A stretch of DNA of 64,000 nucleotides. Source: Limonium bicolor (lineage: Eukaryota > Streptophyta > Magnoliopsida > Caryophyllales > Plumbaginaceae). Under the pieces are notes generated by a model. It searched no databases, was not told the DNA's origin, and worked only from the letters and a program-made list of their open reading frames with translations. Position numbers and translations under genes: made by a program. This document shows, piece by piece, positions 1-11,154 of the stretch (position 1 is the stretch's first letter; the number at the start of each line of letters is the position of its first letter). Location: positions 172,675,339 through 172,739,338 of the forward strand of contig CM041780.1 in the NCBI GenBank assembly GCA_023374045.1, in the 5' to 3' direction.

Positions 1-835
1 AATATCAACTAAACTAACTAGTTATCAATATATTCCTAAAGACTGGAGGGCGATTTCAAAGTCACTAATTAACAAGCAACCAAATAGTACAAATATATGA
101 AATAAAACCAAGTTATCAACAGAATCTTAGATTATTGAGAATGTTCCTGGGACACAAATTAACTAACACCCAAAAAGTGAAGAGATCTCAACTACAACAA
201 GTTGTCACCAGATTCCTAGAAATAAAGAAGTTGTTGGAGTCACTAATTAACTAACACCTAAATAGCGCAAAGATCTCAAATAAACCCAAGCTATCAACAA
301 CTTCCTAAGGAATAGAGAATGTTGTTAGGGTCACTAACTAGCTAACGCCCAAAAAAGTACATACATCTCAACTAAACCCAAGTTATCAACAAATTCCTAG
401 AGTATAGAGAATTTTCTTGGAGTCACTAATTAACTAACACCCAAAAACAGCAAATATTTCAACTACACCAAAGTTATAACATTTTCACGGAGAATAGAGA
501 ATGTTGATTGATCACTAAGTCACTAAGTAACAACACCAAAAAAGTGCAAAGATCTTAACTAAACCCAATTCTTCAATAAATCCTAGTAAATAGAGAATGT
601 TTTTAGGGTCACTAGCTATCCAACTATAAAAAACTACAAAGATCTTAACTAAACCCAAGCTATCAATATATTCCTAGAGAATAGAGAATGTTCTTGGGGA
701 CGCTAAACTTACACCCAAAAAAAGGTAGAGATCTCAACTATACCCTAGTAATCAGCAAATTCCTAATGAATAGAGAATTTCTTAGTCACTAACTAACAAA
801 CACATAAAAAGTATAAATATCTTGATAAAATTCAT
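1..835. repeat. Satellite-like tandem repeat, unit about 90 bp
   Basis: Degenerate head-to-tail copies of an AT-rich unit of about 90 bp. Each unit has the same order of short blocks: TCACTAACTAACTAACACCC, AAAAGTGCAAAGATCTCAAC, AACCCAAGTTATCAACAAAT and CCTAGAGAATAGAGAATGTT. Units start near 240, 331 and 421, giving the period. The array runs off the left edge and stops just before the CACTA subterminal repeats. No coding potential is visible. The same family reappears at 54806-55600. Confidence 0.85.
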
Positions 836-857
836 AGTAGTTAGGGTATTTAGGAAG

Positions 858-1175
858 TTCTAAGGGTTTTTCGGCGGCATATTTTCGGCGGTTATTACAG
901 AAACCGCCAAAATAATCAACGATGTACAACAAATTCGGCGGTTTTTATAAAAACTGGCGAAAATAGGGCATTTTCGACAGTTCCTACTACACAACCGCTG
1001 AAAATACTCTTCTATTTTCGACGGTTCTTCCTTTTAAACCGCTGAAAATCCAGAATTAAAAAAACGACGAGTCATTTTCGGCGGTTCCTAGCCTTACAAC
1101 CGCCGAAAATGAGTGAATTAAAAAAAACGACGAGTCATTTTCGGCGGTTCCTAGCCTTACAACCGCCGAAAACGA
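858..1175. repeat. Left subterminal palindromic repeats of the CACTA element
   Basis: Repeated inverted modules of the form TTTTCGGCGG, 10-20 bases, then CCGCCGAAAA. One unit of about 62 bp is tandemly duplicated (about 1051-1112 and 1113-1174), including the spacer CCTAGCCTTACAA. Subterminal repeats of this kind are the usual binding sites of the TNPA-type protein in CACTA elements; the binding role here is inferred from the family. Confidence 0.85.
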
Positions 1176-2635
1176 GTCTTTCTAAAACACCCCCACCCCG
1201 ACAGAACAGTCATTCTTTTCTCCTTCCTTCAGTTTTCACAGACGCGACACTCGACACCACCAGTTCGCTGCCAACTTCGCCACCCAGTTCCGGCCATTCT
1301 CCGCCGCCGTTCGACCGCCTGCGCCACCGTCGCCTCCATCTTCCGGCGGATATCCCCCACGTCTAGCACTACTACAGTAGAAATTAGGTTAGTTTTATAT
1401 ACGAATTTAATATTTCAAATTCTTGTTAAATTGAGCCTTAATTTGTTGTTTAAGTGTAATTATTACTTGGTTTATGTCATCTGGAGTGTAGTAGATTGTT
1501 TTGTTTGATTGGAAATTCTATATATGTATAATTTTACAAAATAATGCATATGCCCGCAAGGTGTTCGATGAAATGGCTGAACCAATTTTAGTGATTTGTT
1601 TGTGCTTTTTTACCATTGTTTGTGTGAATTGTTGACAAGTAAGCGTCATTGATGATTTGTCGTATGAATTAACATCAAATGTTGACTTATAGTTACTTAA
1701 TTTTATAAATTGATTTACAATAAGTTGTGATTATTGATTAAATATTGACAATGAATTAGATACTTCGTAAATTGGCGGTGTATATGTGCTATGACAATCA
1801 TCCTCACTTCTAACAAGTCACCGGTGTAGCGACCTGACACGAGTCCAAAAAAGGGGAAAACATGTGAGTTGAGGGTTTGTTTTTGTTGATAATTAATTGT
1901 GATTTTTACATAACTACAACTATTATCCTCACTTCTTATTTATATGGTTCGTTACAGTTATACCCTTTGACACCATTTGTCGCCGTCCTCCGCCCTGTTA
2001 CCTCCATCTGAGTTCCGTCTGCTCATCTCGTCCTTCCGTTCAACCTTATACGTGAGCTAGCTCCTCACCGCCTTCGCTCACCACTCGATTCTGCTACTCC
2101 TATCGGACCTAACAAGAGTCAAAAAAAGGGGAACAACAGGTGAGACGAGGGTTGTTTTTGTTGATTAATTGTACGTAGTTTTTTTTATAACTACAACTAT
2201 TATCCTAGCCCAGTTCTAATTATTATGGTTCACAGTTACACCTTTTGACACCACGTTTGTCGCCGTCCTCCGCCCTGTTTCCTCCCTCTGAGTTTCGCCT
2301 ATTCCTCGTCCTTCCAAAAACAGGTTAGTTTTATTCTTCAACCTCGTTGAATTTCTGTTTATCATAATTGTTTGTAAAATTCATTGATTTATATATTATA
2401 GATGTATATATACATATAAGACAATCAAGTAGTATATCTATAATATATATTATTGATGTGTATATATATTATACAGACTCGCCGTTCAAGAATTATATAT
2501 ATATGACCTTTTCCAAAGATAGGTTCGTCAATGTTATTTTTATATTAATTTTTAAATATTTTAAATATTATTTACATTATAAATATATTTTTGTAGATAT
2601 TATTTTGTTTTTCTCTTTTAGTTGGTAATTGTAGT
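1176..2635. other. CACTA 5' non-coding region with an internal tandem duplication
   Basis: No gene is supported here. Two related blocks, about 1830-2100 and 2105-2320, share the series AAAAAAGGGGAA, TTGTTTTTGTTGAT, ATAACTACAACTATTATCCT, then TTGTCGCCGTCCTCCGCCCT. This is a diverged tandem duplication of about 250 bp in the transposon leader. From 2380 to 2600 the sequence is very AT-rich with TATA-like runs. The short plus-strand ORF at 1109 runs through the palindromes and is not a gene. Confidence 0.6.
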
Positions 2636-5507
2636 ATGGATCGTGAGTGAGTGGATGTACGGTCGGCGAGGCAATTATTTTGAATCAAAAGTAGATAATG
2701 AATTTTGTAAAGCAGCTCTCGATCATCAGAAAATGATGAATGAGACACACATTCCCTGCCCATGTGCATAGTGTGAACTTCGCAACAAGTTCCCTAATCT
2801 ACATACAATCAGATTTCATCTATCCAGGCGTAGATTTATGCCGAACTATAAGATCTGGTTTTTGCATGGCGAGTCTTTAGAAGCTAGTAGCAGGGTGCAA
2901 ACTTCACCCAGCCGAACAGTGAACCAAGAATGGTTACCGACGATACTACATTTCCAGATAATGAGTGTGATCAGAGTGACACTGAAATCAACGACGACAG
3001 TGAAAAGATTGAACAACTGAACTCTATCCTGCAAGATGTCGAGGATAATTTCACAGACAAGCGGGCTGAATATCAAAGATTAGTTGATGCATCACGGTCC
3101 CCTTTGTCCCCGGATGCACCAAATTTGCAACGTTGACATCCGTGCTACATTTGTTCAATCTAAAAGCAAGAAGATTTGGCTGGAGTGATAAGAGTTTTAT
3201 AGCAATACTAGAACTATTCCACGACATGCTTCTAGATGATAACAAATACTTCCTACTTCCACTTATGATGCAAAAAAGTTGATGTGTCCTATGGGTGTGG
3301 AGTACGAAAAGATACACACATGTCCAAATAGTTGTGTATTATACATAGAAGAGAATAAACATTTGAATTAGTGTCCAAATATCATTTGTCAAACTATAAA
3401 CAGAAGGACGACCAATCATCCAATTCTAAGAAAAAAAGTCCTCCAGCAAAAGTCATTTGGTATTTACCCATAATAACAAGATTCAAACGTCTGTTTGCAA
3501 ATGTCAGAGATGCCCAAAATTTAAGATGACACGCAGAAGGAAGAAAAAATGATGATAAGCTGAGATATCCAGCTGATTCACCACAGTGGAGGAATATCGA
3601 TAAAAGATTTGAAGATTTCGCCAGTGATAATCAAAATTTGAGACTCGGGCTATGTACAGATGGGATGAATCCGTATGGCACTCTAAGTAGTCAACACAGC
3701 ACTTGGCCCGTTCTATTGGTGATTTACAATCTTCCTTCGTGGTTGTGTATGAAGCGAAAATACATAATGTTATCATTGTTGATTTCTGGTCCTAAACAAC
3801 CCGGACATAATATCGATGTATACCTTGCACCGCTGATTGATGATTTGAAATTGTTAGGGAATTAGGGGACAATGGTTTATGACGGTTACGACAGACAAAA
3901 CTTCACACTTCGTGCCATGTTGTTTTGCACAGTGAATGACTTTCCAACGTACGGGAATTTATCTGGATATACAGTGAAAGATGATTTTCTTGCCCAATAT
4001 GTCAGGACGACACTTCATCTGATCGTCTAAAGTTTTGTGGCCAAAACGTGTACATGTGTCATCGCAGAATGTTGCCATCAACACACCCATACCGTAAAAA
4101 AGGAAGTTATTCAACGGAAAGACTGAGACACATGTTGCTCGTCTACCTTTGAGTTCTCAAGAGATCTATGTAAAGGTGAAAGACATTGAGAATGTTTTCG
4201 GTGTTCCGTCCAACTCTGCCCAAAAAACCATATGGAAAAAATGTTCAATATTTTGGGAACTTCCGTATTGGAAACATTTATTTGTTAGGCATTGTCTTGA
4301 TTTTATGCATATTGTCAAAAATGTTGGTGAGGATGTTGCTGGGACTTTGCTTAACATATCTGGGAAAACAAAATACGGAATAAAGGTTCGAAGAGACATG
4401 CAAGCTATGGCATACGTGAGGAGTTGCATCCTCAAGAAAGAGACAAACGAACATATTAACCTCTAATATGTTACACTTTGTCTAAGAATGAGAAGATCAG
4501 CTTCTGCAAATGTCTTCATTCCCTTAAGGTTCCTACGGGTTATTCATCTAACTGGAAAAGTCTTCTGTCAATAAAGGACTTGAAGTTGGTCGGGTTGAAA
4601 TCTCATAATTATCACGTTCTGATGTTCCATCTCCTTCTTGTTGCCATTCGAGGTATATTGCCGAAGGATGTGCGAAATGCAATTACAAGACTATGTTTCT
4701 TTTTAAATGTGGTGTGCAATAAAGTTGTGGATAATGATACACTTGACAGTCTGCAACGTGATGTTGTTGTTACGATCTGTCAACTTGAAATGTATTTTCC
4801 ACCCTCGTTTTTTGACATCATGGTCCACTTAGTTTTTCACATTGTTAGGGAAATCAAATTATGTGGTCCCATATATTTGAGATACATGTATCCGTTTGAG
4901 AGATACATGTGAATCTTGAAGGGAAGGATGAAAAATAGATATCGACTTGAAAGGAGTATTATAGAAGGGACAATAACAGAAGAAGTGAAAAAATTTTGTA
5001 CTGAATACTTAAAGGGTGCAGTAGCTATTGGAGTGCCACAACCGAGACACACAAGAGGGACAGAAGGTCAAGGTGTTATTGGGAAAAAATTGTGGCAATT
5101 GATTCATCCTCAATGGAGTTAGCACATTTGTTCGTTTTACATCACCTTGAGATTATTGAGCCATTTTTTGAGAAACACATGACTGCACTAAGAGGTCAAA
5201 ATCCTAGGAGGAATATTGTTTGGTTGACAAAAGAGCAAAACAAGACTTTTGTTCATGGTTTAGAGACCATGTCATGAAACTTGCATCACTAGCGCCTGAT
5301 AATGTAGGTGAAGAGCTCCGTTGGTTAGCTTTGGGACCTGGTTCCACTGCTGTATCTTATGAAGGGTATGACATCAATGGGTTCACCTATTGGACAAAAC
5401 GACAAGATGATAAATGTTTAAACCAGAATAGTGGGGTGAAAGTAGAAGCAGCAACAACTGAGTATACCAGAGGTGATCCAACTTCAGCGATTTCAACCTC
5501 GAGGTTG
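2636..5507 (+). pseudogene. CACTA tnp2-family transposase, N-terminal and central part
   Basis: This is the DNA-cleaving transposase of CACTA elements, now broken. Read across frameshifts it shows, in order: a transposase-associated zinc-finger-like domain (about 2645-2880; RRGNYFESKVDNEF, then CPC and KIWFLHGES); the tnp2 region (about 3150-4470; NPYGTLSSQHSTWPVLLVIY, GPKQPGHNIDVYLAPLIDDL); DUF4218 (4478-4912; FPPSFFDIMVHL and YLRYMYPFERYM); and the start of DUF4216 (about 5220-5500; EELRWLALGP, YDINGFTYWTK, QNSGV). More than ten stops or frameshifts interrupt it. The LTR retrotransposon at 5508 splits DUF4216, and the gene resumes at 11150. Family assignment is firm because four domains occur in canonical order. 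Confidence 0.85.
5503..5507. repeat. Target-site duplication GGTTG, left copy
   Basis: GGTTG directly precedes the 5' TG of the left LTR and recurs directly after the CA of the right LTR at 11150-11154. The 5-bp length is standard for LTR retrotransposon integration. It fixes both element borders to the base. Confidence 0.93.
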
Positions 5508-6975
5508 TGTTGGGCAAAACAGTGGTTAAACTATCTTGCTAACTATGGGCAGTGAACCCAATCATTGTAGTACAACAAGGTCGTATCCACAGGGACTTCG
5601 TAACTATCTAGCTAATTATAAGCTTAGTAAATGTGCAAGAGGATATATACAAAAGTGCATAATTGTAAATTAGGGGTTTTGGGTTTTTGGGTTGTAATTG
5701 GAGAAATAAAGGAAAGCAATAAACACTAAACTATCTAATCTAGGATAGGTGTAGCTCGGGATAGGATATTCGCACCCGTCATCCCCTTTCTACCAATGGC
5801 TGAACCTCGAACTCATAGCTAAACAACAGGAATTTAATTAATAACCAAATCCCGGTCTATTAATCCTAACCAATTTAACGGGGACTGAATGCTCGTTCAA
5901 ATCCCCAATTCAATCAGAAGCATTAAGCACAAATCTACCCTAAGTTGCAATGAGAACCTCATCTCAAAATCAGTGAAAATCGGCTAACATTGATTTAGTC
6001 CCCAACGGTTTAGGTTTCTATCTCAGAATATCATTTTGATAGAATCCCACAATAATGCTCAACTAATCGGTAGGCCAAACCAACCAATTTAACAAATAGA
6101 AGACAAATTGAGCAAAACCCTTAACAAATCCCCAAATCATGAGCAACGAGTTTAGAAGTCATAAACACTCAATAATCATCTTCATTAAGCTCAAAGACTA
6201 AAATAAAGCACAAACACAAGTTCAAGATTCAACAATGGAGTTTAGGGATTTTGGGACAAAATCCCCAATCCCTAGCTACAAATGATTCTACACAGCCATA
6301 GAGAAAAGAAAAGCATAAAAGGGAGAAGAAGAAGCCATTAATGGAGCTTGGAAGCTTTGGAGAAGGTGAGCTCTTTCTTCTCTTCTTTCTCCTCTTCTTT
6401 CTCCTCTTCTTTCCCTTCTTTTTCGCCTTCTTTCTCTGTGTTTTCGACTGGTGGAGTCGTGGTTGAAGAATGGGGAAGTTTTCCCCAAAATTCCCCGTTT
6501 AAAACGCAGATCTGGGCTAATTTTCGACCCGACCGACCTTGCGACCGGACTTGCAAGGTCGGTCGGAGTCAGTAGCGATTTTCGGGCGCGTTTTTAAGTT
6601 CGACCGAACTTGTAAGGTCGGTCCTAAGGTCGGTCGATTCCAGTAGCTTGCAAAAACGCAAATCTGGGCAAAATTTCGACCCGACCGACCTTGCGACCGG
6701 ACTTGCAAGGTCGGTCGGAGTCAGTATAACTTCAAAAAACGCTGTATCTTCTTCGTTTTAACTCCGATTTTGGATCCGTTTGCGCCCACGCGTTCCTCTC
6801 TTCGTCTACTTTACTCCTAGCTATGTTACTCCTCCTGTTTAAACAATAAATGTGTAAAACACCAATGAAACACAAAACTAGAGGAAAACAAGCTAGAGTG
6901 GAGAAATGAGCATGAAAAGTGTTGATTAAACATATGAAATACACCCCTAAAACATGCTCATTTGGACACTCATCA
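5508..6975 (-). repeat. LTR (3' LTR in element orientation)
   Basis: Begins TGTTGGGCAAAAC and ends CTCATCA on the plus strand. It is nearly identical to 9693-11149. It contains the block CAAGGTCGTATCCACAGGGA and two GC-rich hairpins at 6529-6566 and 6681-6718. A CT-rich stretch at 6365-6440 is a low-complexity run. Confidence 0.93.
6529..6718. repeat. Pair of perfect GC-rich hairpins in the left LTR
   Basis: CCGACCGACCTTGC (6529-6542) and GCAAGGTCGGTCGG (6553-6566) are perfect 14-bp inverted arms around a 10-base loop. The same hairpin recurs at 6681-6718. A half-related sequence lies between them near 6600-6640. The right LTR carries the same pair at 10714-10751 and 10858-10895. Confidence 0.85.
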
Positions 6976-6989
6976 CACCCCCACACTTA
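6976..6989 (-). promoter_or_regulatory. Polypurine tract of the LTR retrotransposon
   Basis: On the minus strand this reads TAAGTGTGGGGGTG and directly abuts the LTR. A G-rich run in this position is the expected primer site for plus-strand DNA synthesis. Confidence 0.75.
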
Positions 6990-8763
6990 CCTTTTTGCTT
7001 GTCCTCAAGCAAAACCAAGCACCCATGCAAGTAAGGAATGCTCAAGACTAACAAACACTAACATGAATTGTAGGATAAAAGAAGAAGCAAAAAGTGATTA
7101 AAACCTTTGAGGAGTGTGAACCATCTCTTAGTGGTGGCATGGGTGTGCTTAGGGCAAAACAAAATCTAGAGTTTCGGGGTATGATCCGAAGTACTTCAAA
7201 GTTCTAAAGATTAGGTGACTTGGAGAGCTTTTACCATGTCCAACTTCTCTCAAGAATGGGCATTGAGAAGAAAACAAAAGGAAAAATAGATTTATGCATT
7301 TGTTTCACTTTTGCATAAGAGATGAGAAGATAAAATTTTGGCACCATGCCTTTGCATTTAAGAACACTCAACTCTCATTGTTGGTTAACAATGGCGTCTC
7401 ACAAGTCCCTTGATGGATTTTCACAAAGAAGCACCCCTTAGCAATCCCTAAGAAAGAAGACAGAAGGAACCCAAAGCAATAAAAATCCAACCATACAAGA
7501 TCACTTGGCCACACCGCATGTAAAATGCTCCTCAAAAGCAATCAAAATGAAAAATTTAAGCATTTATCCCACAATTCATAACAGTTTTTGTTCTTAATGA
7601 GAACAACTCACAACACAAGGGTCCGAGTTTTTTATTTTGGACAATCGCAAGATAAGCATGAAGTATTAAGCATTTAAGCACACAATTCACCGAAAAGGTC
7701 ACTCCCCACACTTAAATTGAATAATGTCCCCATTGTTCACCAATCAAAAAGGGAAGGTTCCAGAAGACCTTTGCGGGAAGCAGACAAAAGGAAAATCACA
7801 CGGGACACAAACAAACAGTATAGCACAGAAGCGATCCCCAGATTTGCAGATTCAAAATTAGAGAAGAGAGAACGAAAACTAAAAGGAACTAGTACTCCCC
7901 TGAGATTGCTATTGCTATCAGTTTGTAGAACTCCCCCACACTTGAGCTTCAGCCTCAAGTAGCGTAGCTTAGTTGCGGTGTGGAATTGAAATTGCACCTG
8001 CATAAAACACTAGAAGCAACCAAACTACAACTGGAGTTAAGGGTTAGCAAAAACAAAACCAAAGGAGAACGAAAACAAAAACAGGAAATAAAAATAGTGG
8101 AGTCGTTGTGGGCAAATATTAAAGGAAGGGTGAAACGAGTACTCCCCGATAAGATGCAGAAGGAAGATAGGGTGCCCGCACAATTGCAAGTGGGAGGGGT
8201 CGTTGAGGTGCTACCTTCAATCGTTGGAGATGAAGGTCCTCTTGGAAATTTCGCCAGAGGTTCCTTTGTAATTGTTCCTAATTCCATCCCTTTTTTCAGA
8301 GGGGCTTACCTGTTTCCAAAATATTCACAACACAGACGCCACCAATTGGGCGTAAAAGGGCAAGTCCAAAGAATGCCAAAATAGCCCATTATTGAAAACA
8401 ATGCAAATTCGAAACTAACAGAATTTAAAAGACAGGACACGAAATGAAATCCGGGTTGCCTCCCGGTAAGCGGCCCTTCTTTAAGGTCTTTGGCTAGACC
8501 ATACCACCGTGAAGTCATCCGGGATCGAATATGAATGTTGAAGTCGGCTTCAACGGGTGGGTTGGGCGGGCATCATCTAGCAATGAAGAACGACCCGGAT
8601 CAAAAGGAAATGTGGCCTCAACACTTAGGATGTGAAAGTGTAAACTCCACTGATCGTTCATCAGGTGGAAGTGTTGAGGTGGGTGATCCTTGGTATGAGG
8701 ATCAAACTGTGGTGGAGCCTTGATGACAATCAACTTCAGAGGGAGGAGGCTCCTTGAAGTTGA
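6990..8763 (-). other. Non-coding interior of the non-autonomous LTR element
   Basis: No pol domain is recognisable on either strand. The plus-strand frame at 7980-8384 (134 codons) shows no known domain and lies antisense to the element, so it is not called as a gene. This space would hold pol in an autonomous relative. Confidence 0.6.
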
Positions 8764-9555
8764 TTATAGCACTCTCCTCTGATGGCTTGGAGGGAGGCGG
8801 CATCTCCTTCTCCTCAAGGTTGAGGATGTGTCCATCCTCATCTTCTGGGTGGAGCACAGAGAAGGAGGGGAAATAACGGTAGTTGACTTCAGAGGGAGGA
8901 GACTCCATGAAGTCAAGGTGGAAGCGGTCTCTAATGGCTTGTCTTCGAACTCAGGCAGATGGTTGAATGACGTTTTCTCAGGTTCGAACGGGGGAGGTGA
9001 TAGAGAGCAACTCAAGTCCTCAGTAAGGTGATCCACTTTATGAACCATTTCGCTCTCCGGTTGCTGCGATGCAAGGTTTAGTAGACCTTCCATCATCGCG
9101 TTCATCCCTACTAATTTGGAATAGAGCTTCAGTTGGTTCATGTCGAGGTCTTTTTCCTTAGTCTGATGCTCCACTTCATGGACCATTTCACTCTCTGGTT
9201 GTTGCTCCCTTCGAGCTAGTGTAATGAGCTGGTTCATGTCGATGGTGTTCATTCTAGCACTAAGATCCTCCAGAGTGGGTGAATCTACCCTTGCTGTGAT
9301 CTCAGAACAATAAGCACTCTTCTGGTCTCCTCCACTCTCTTGGCACCTGATCCATCGACTGATGTCTTGTTCAGTGGGGTTTGGATTGACAGATAAGAAC
9401 CGGTTCTCCATGAGAGTCTCCGATCTTGAGATTAGATCCTCACAAGGAGGGCACATATGAAAGGATCCACACCCTTGACAATCAATGTATTGGTCGTAGG
9501 TTGCTCCAGAGGTGTAGCCATAACAATCTTCTGCTTGATCATCAAGACCATCCAT
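8764..9555 (-). CDS. ORF in gag position of the non-autonomous LTR element, unknown product
   Basis: A 263-codon uninterrupted ORF beginning MDGLDDQAEDCYGY, about 115 bases downstream of the primer site, where gag starts in LTR retrotransposons. The first 45 residues contain CQGC and CPPCE, which could form a small metal-binding cluster. Residues about 105-180 hold two related segments: a QQPESEMVHEV motif and a QQPESEMVHKV motif, each preceded by a DMNQL-like stretch. This indicates an internal duplication of about 55 residues. The last 45 residues are rich in Arg, Ser and Pro and may lie beyond a frameshift. I do not recognise a capsid or nucleocapsid domain. It is the only intact reading frame in the element, and its role in packaging is inferred from position only. 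Confidence 0.55.
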   Translation of the reverse strand: MDGLDDQAEDCYGYTSGATYDQYIDCQGCGSFHMCPPCEDLISRSETLMENRFLSVNPNPTEQDISRWIRCQESGGDQKSAYCSEITARVDSPTLEDLSARMNTIDMNQLITLARREQQPESEMVHEVEHQTKEKDLDMNQLKLYSKLVGMNAMMEGLLNLASQQPESEMVHKVDHLTEDLSCSLSPPPFEPEKTSFNHLPEFEDKPLETASTLTSWSLLPLKSTTVISPPSLCSTQKMRMDTSSTLRRRRCRLPPSHQRRVL

Positions 9556-9668
9556 CAGAGATAGGTTCCTAAAAAAAATAACACAAATTTATACACAAAA
9601 GGGGGAAATAAAGGAAATGAAAAAAGCACAGAAACTAAACAGATAATAAACAGATAGTTGGACCGAAG

Positions 9669-9686
9669 TCCCCGGCAACGGCGCCA
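9669..9686 (-). promoter_or_regulatory. Primer binding site complementary to tRNA-Asp
   Basis: On the minus strand this reads TGGCGCCGTTGCCGGGGA, six bases from the LTR edge. The plus strand matches the 3' end of plant tRNA-Asp including CCA. Athila-type elements use this primer. It sets the element orientation as minus. Confidence 0.9.
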
Positions 9687-9692
9687 AAAACT

Positions 9693-11149
9693 TGTTGGGC
9701 AAAACAGTGGTTAAACTATCTTGCTAACTATGGGCAGTGAACCCAATCATTGTAGTACAACAAGGTCGTATCCACAGGGACTTCGTAACTATCTAGCTAA
9801 TTATAAGCTTAGTAAATGTGCAAGAGGATATATACAAAAGTGCATAATTGTAAATTAGGGGTTTTGGGTTTTTGGGTTGTAATTGGAGAAATAAAGGAAA
9901 GCAATAAACACTAAACTATCTAATCTAGGATAGGTGTAGCTCGGGATAGGATATTCGCACCCGTCATCCCCTTTCTACCAATGGCTGAACCTCGAACTCA
10001 TAGCTAAACAACAGGAATTTAATCAATAACCAAATCCCGGTCTATTAATCCTAACCAATTTAACGGGGACTGAATGCTCGTTCAAATCCCCAATTCAATC
10101 AGAAGCATTAAGCACAAATCTACCCTAAGTTGCAATGAGAACCTCATCTCAAAATCAGTGAAAATCGGCTAACATTGATTTAGTCCCCAACGGTTTAGGT
10201 TTCTATCTCAGAATATCATTTTGATAGAATCCCACAATAATGCTCAACTAATCGGTAGGCCAAACCAACCAATTTAACAAATAGAAGACAAATTGAGCAA
10301 AACCCTTAACAAATCCCTAAATCATGAGCAACGAGTTTAGAAGTCATAAACACTCAATAATCATCTTCATTAAGCTCAAAGACTAAAATAAAGCACAAAC
10401 ACAAGTTCAAGATTCAACAATGGAGTTTAGGGATTTTGGGACAAAATCCCCAATCCCTAGCTACAAATGATTCTACACAGCCATAGAGAAAAGAAAAGCA
10501 TAAAAGGGAGAAGAAGAAGCCATTAATGGAGCTTGGAAGCTTTGGAGAAGGTGAGCTCTTTCTTCTCTTCTTTCTCCTCTTCTTTCTCCTCTTCTTTCCC
10601 TTTTTTTTCGCCTTCTTTCTCTGTGTTTTCGACTGGTGGAGTCGTGGTTGAAGAATGGGGAAGTTTTCCCCAAAATTCCCCGTTTTAAAACGCAGATCTG
10701 GGCTAATTTTGACCCGACCGACCTTGCGACCGGACTTGCAAGGTCGGTCGGAGTCAGTAGCGATTTTCGGGCGCGTTTTTAAGTTCGACCGAACTTGCAA
10801 GGTCGGTCGGTCGATTCCAGTAGCTTGCAAAAACGCAAATCTGGGCAAAATTTCGACCCGACCGACCTTGCGACCGGACTTGCAAGGTCGGTCGGAGTCA
10901 GTATAACTTCAAAACACTGTATCTTCTTCTTTTAACTCCGATTTTGGATCCGTTTGCGCCCACGCGTTCCTCTCTTCGTCTACTTTACTCCTAGCTATGT
11001 TACTCCTCCTGTTTAAACAATAAATGTGTAAAACACCAATGAAACACAAAACTAGAGGAAAACAAGCTAGAGTGGAGAAATGAGCATGAAAAGTGTTGAT
11101 TAAACATATGAAATACACCCCTAAAACATGCTCATTTGGACACTCATCA
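9693..11149 (-). repeat. LTR (5' LTR in element orientation)
   Basis: TGTTGGGC...CTCATCA, 1457 bp, nearly identical to 5508-6975. Differences are mainly short indels in runs, such as the T-run near 10602, plus a few substitutions. In element orientation this copy lies upstream of the primer site and would contain the promoter. Confidence 0.93.
10714..10895. repeat. Pair of perfect GC-rich hairpins in the right LTR
   Basis: Copies of the 14-bp-arm hairpin at 10714-10751 and 10858-10895, matching the pair in the left LTR. The stems are perfect, although the sequence between the hairpins differs from the left LTR by a short deletion. Confidence 0.8.
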
Positions 11150-11154
11150 GGTTG
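11150..11154. repeat. Target-site duplication GGTTG, right copy
   Basis: GGTTG immediately after the LTR terminus CTCATCA, matching 5503-5507. Confidence 0.93.

Larger units (their letters stand above)
5508..11149 (-). mobile_element. Non-autonomous LTR retrotransposon, Athila-like (LARD-type), complete
   Basis: A complete 5.64-kb element inserted in the CACTA transposase gene. The LTRs are 1468 and 1457 bp, both TGTTGGGC...CTCATCA, and the flanking duplication GGTTG is perfect. The primer binding site lies beside the right LTR and the purine-rich tract beside the left, so the element reads on the minus strand. The 2.7-kb interior contains one 263-codon ORF in gag position but no protease, RT, RNase H or integrase, so it must be mobilised in trans. 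The LTRs differ at only about ten places, several of them 1-2 base indels, which suggests recent insertion. The tRNA-Asp primer site points to the Athila branch of Ty3/gypsy; that lineage call is an inference. Confidence 0.92.

Noticed and set aside
858..1175. CRISPR-like short palindromic repeats with spacers
   Set aside because: Repeats vary, spacing is irregular, the same motifs flank a CACTA transposase, and the sequence is plant nuclear DNA.
1109..1366. 85-codon plus-strand ORF
   Set aside because: It starts inside CACTA subterminal palindromes and has low-complexity Pro/Ser content; no domain.
7980..8384. 134-codon plus-strand ORF inside the LTR element
   Set aside because: Antisense to the element, no domain recognised, no splice or start context; left as non-coding interior.
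9669..9686. Match to the 3' end of tRNA-Asp
   Set aside because: Only the acceptor-arm end is present, six bases from an LTR edge; it is a primer binding site and not a tRNA gene.
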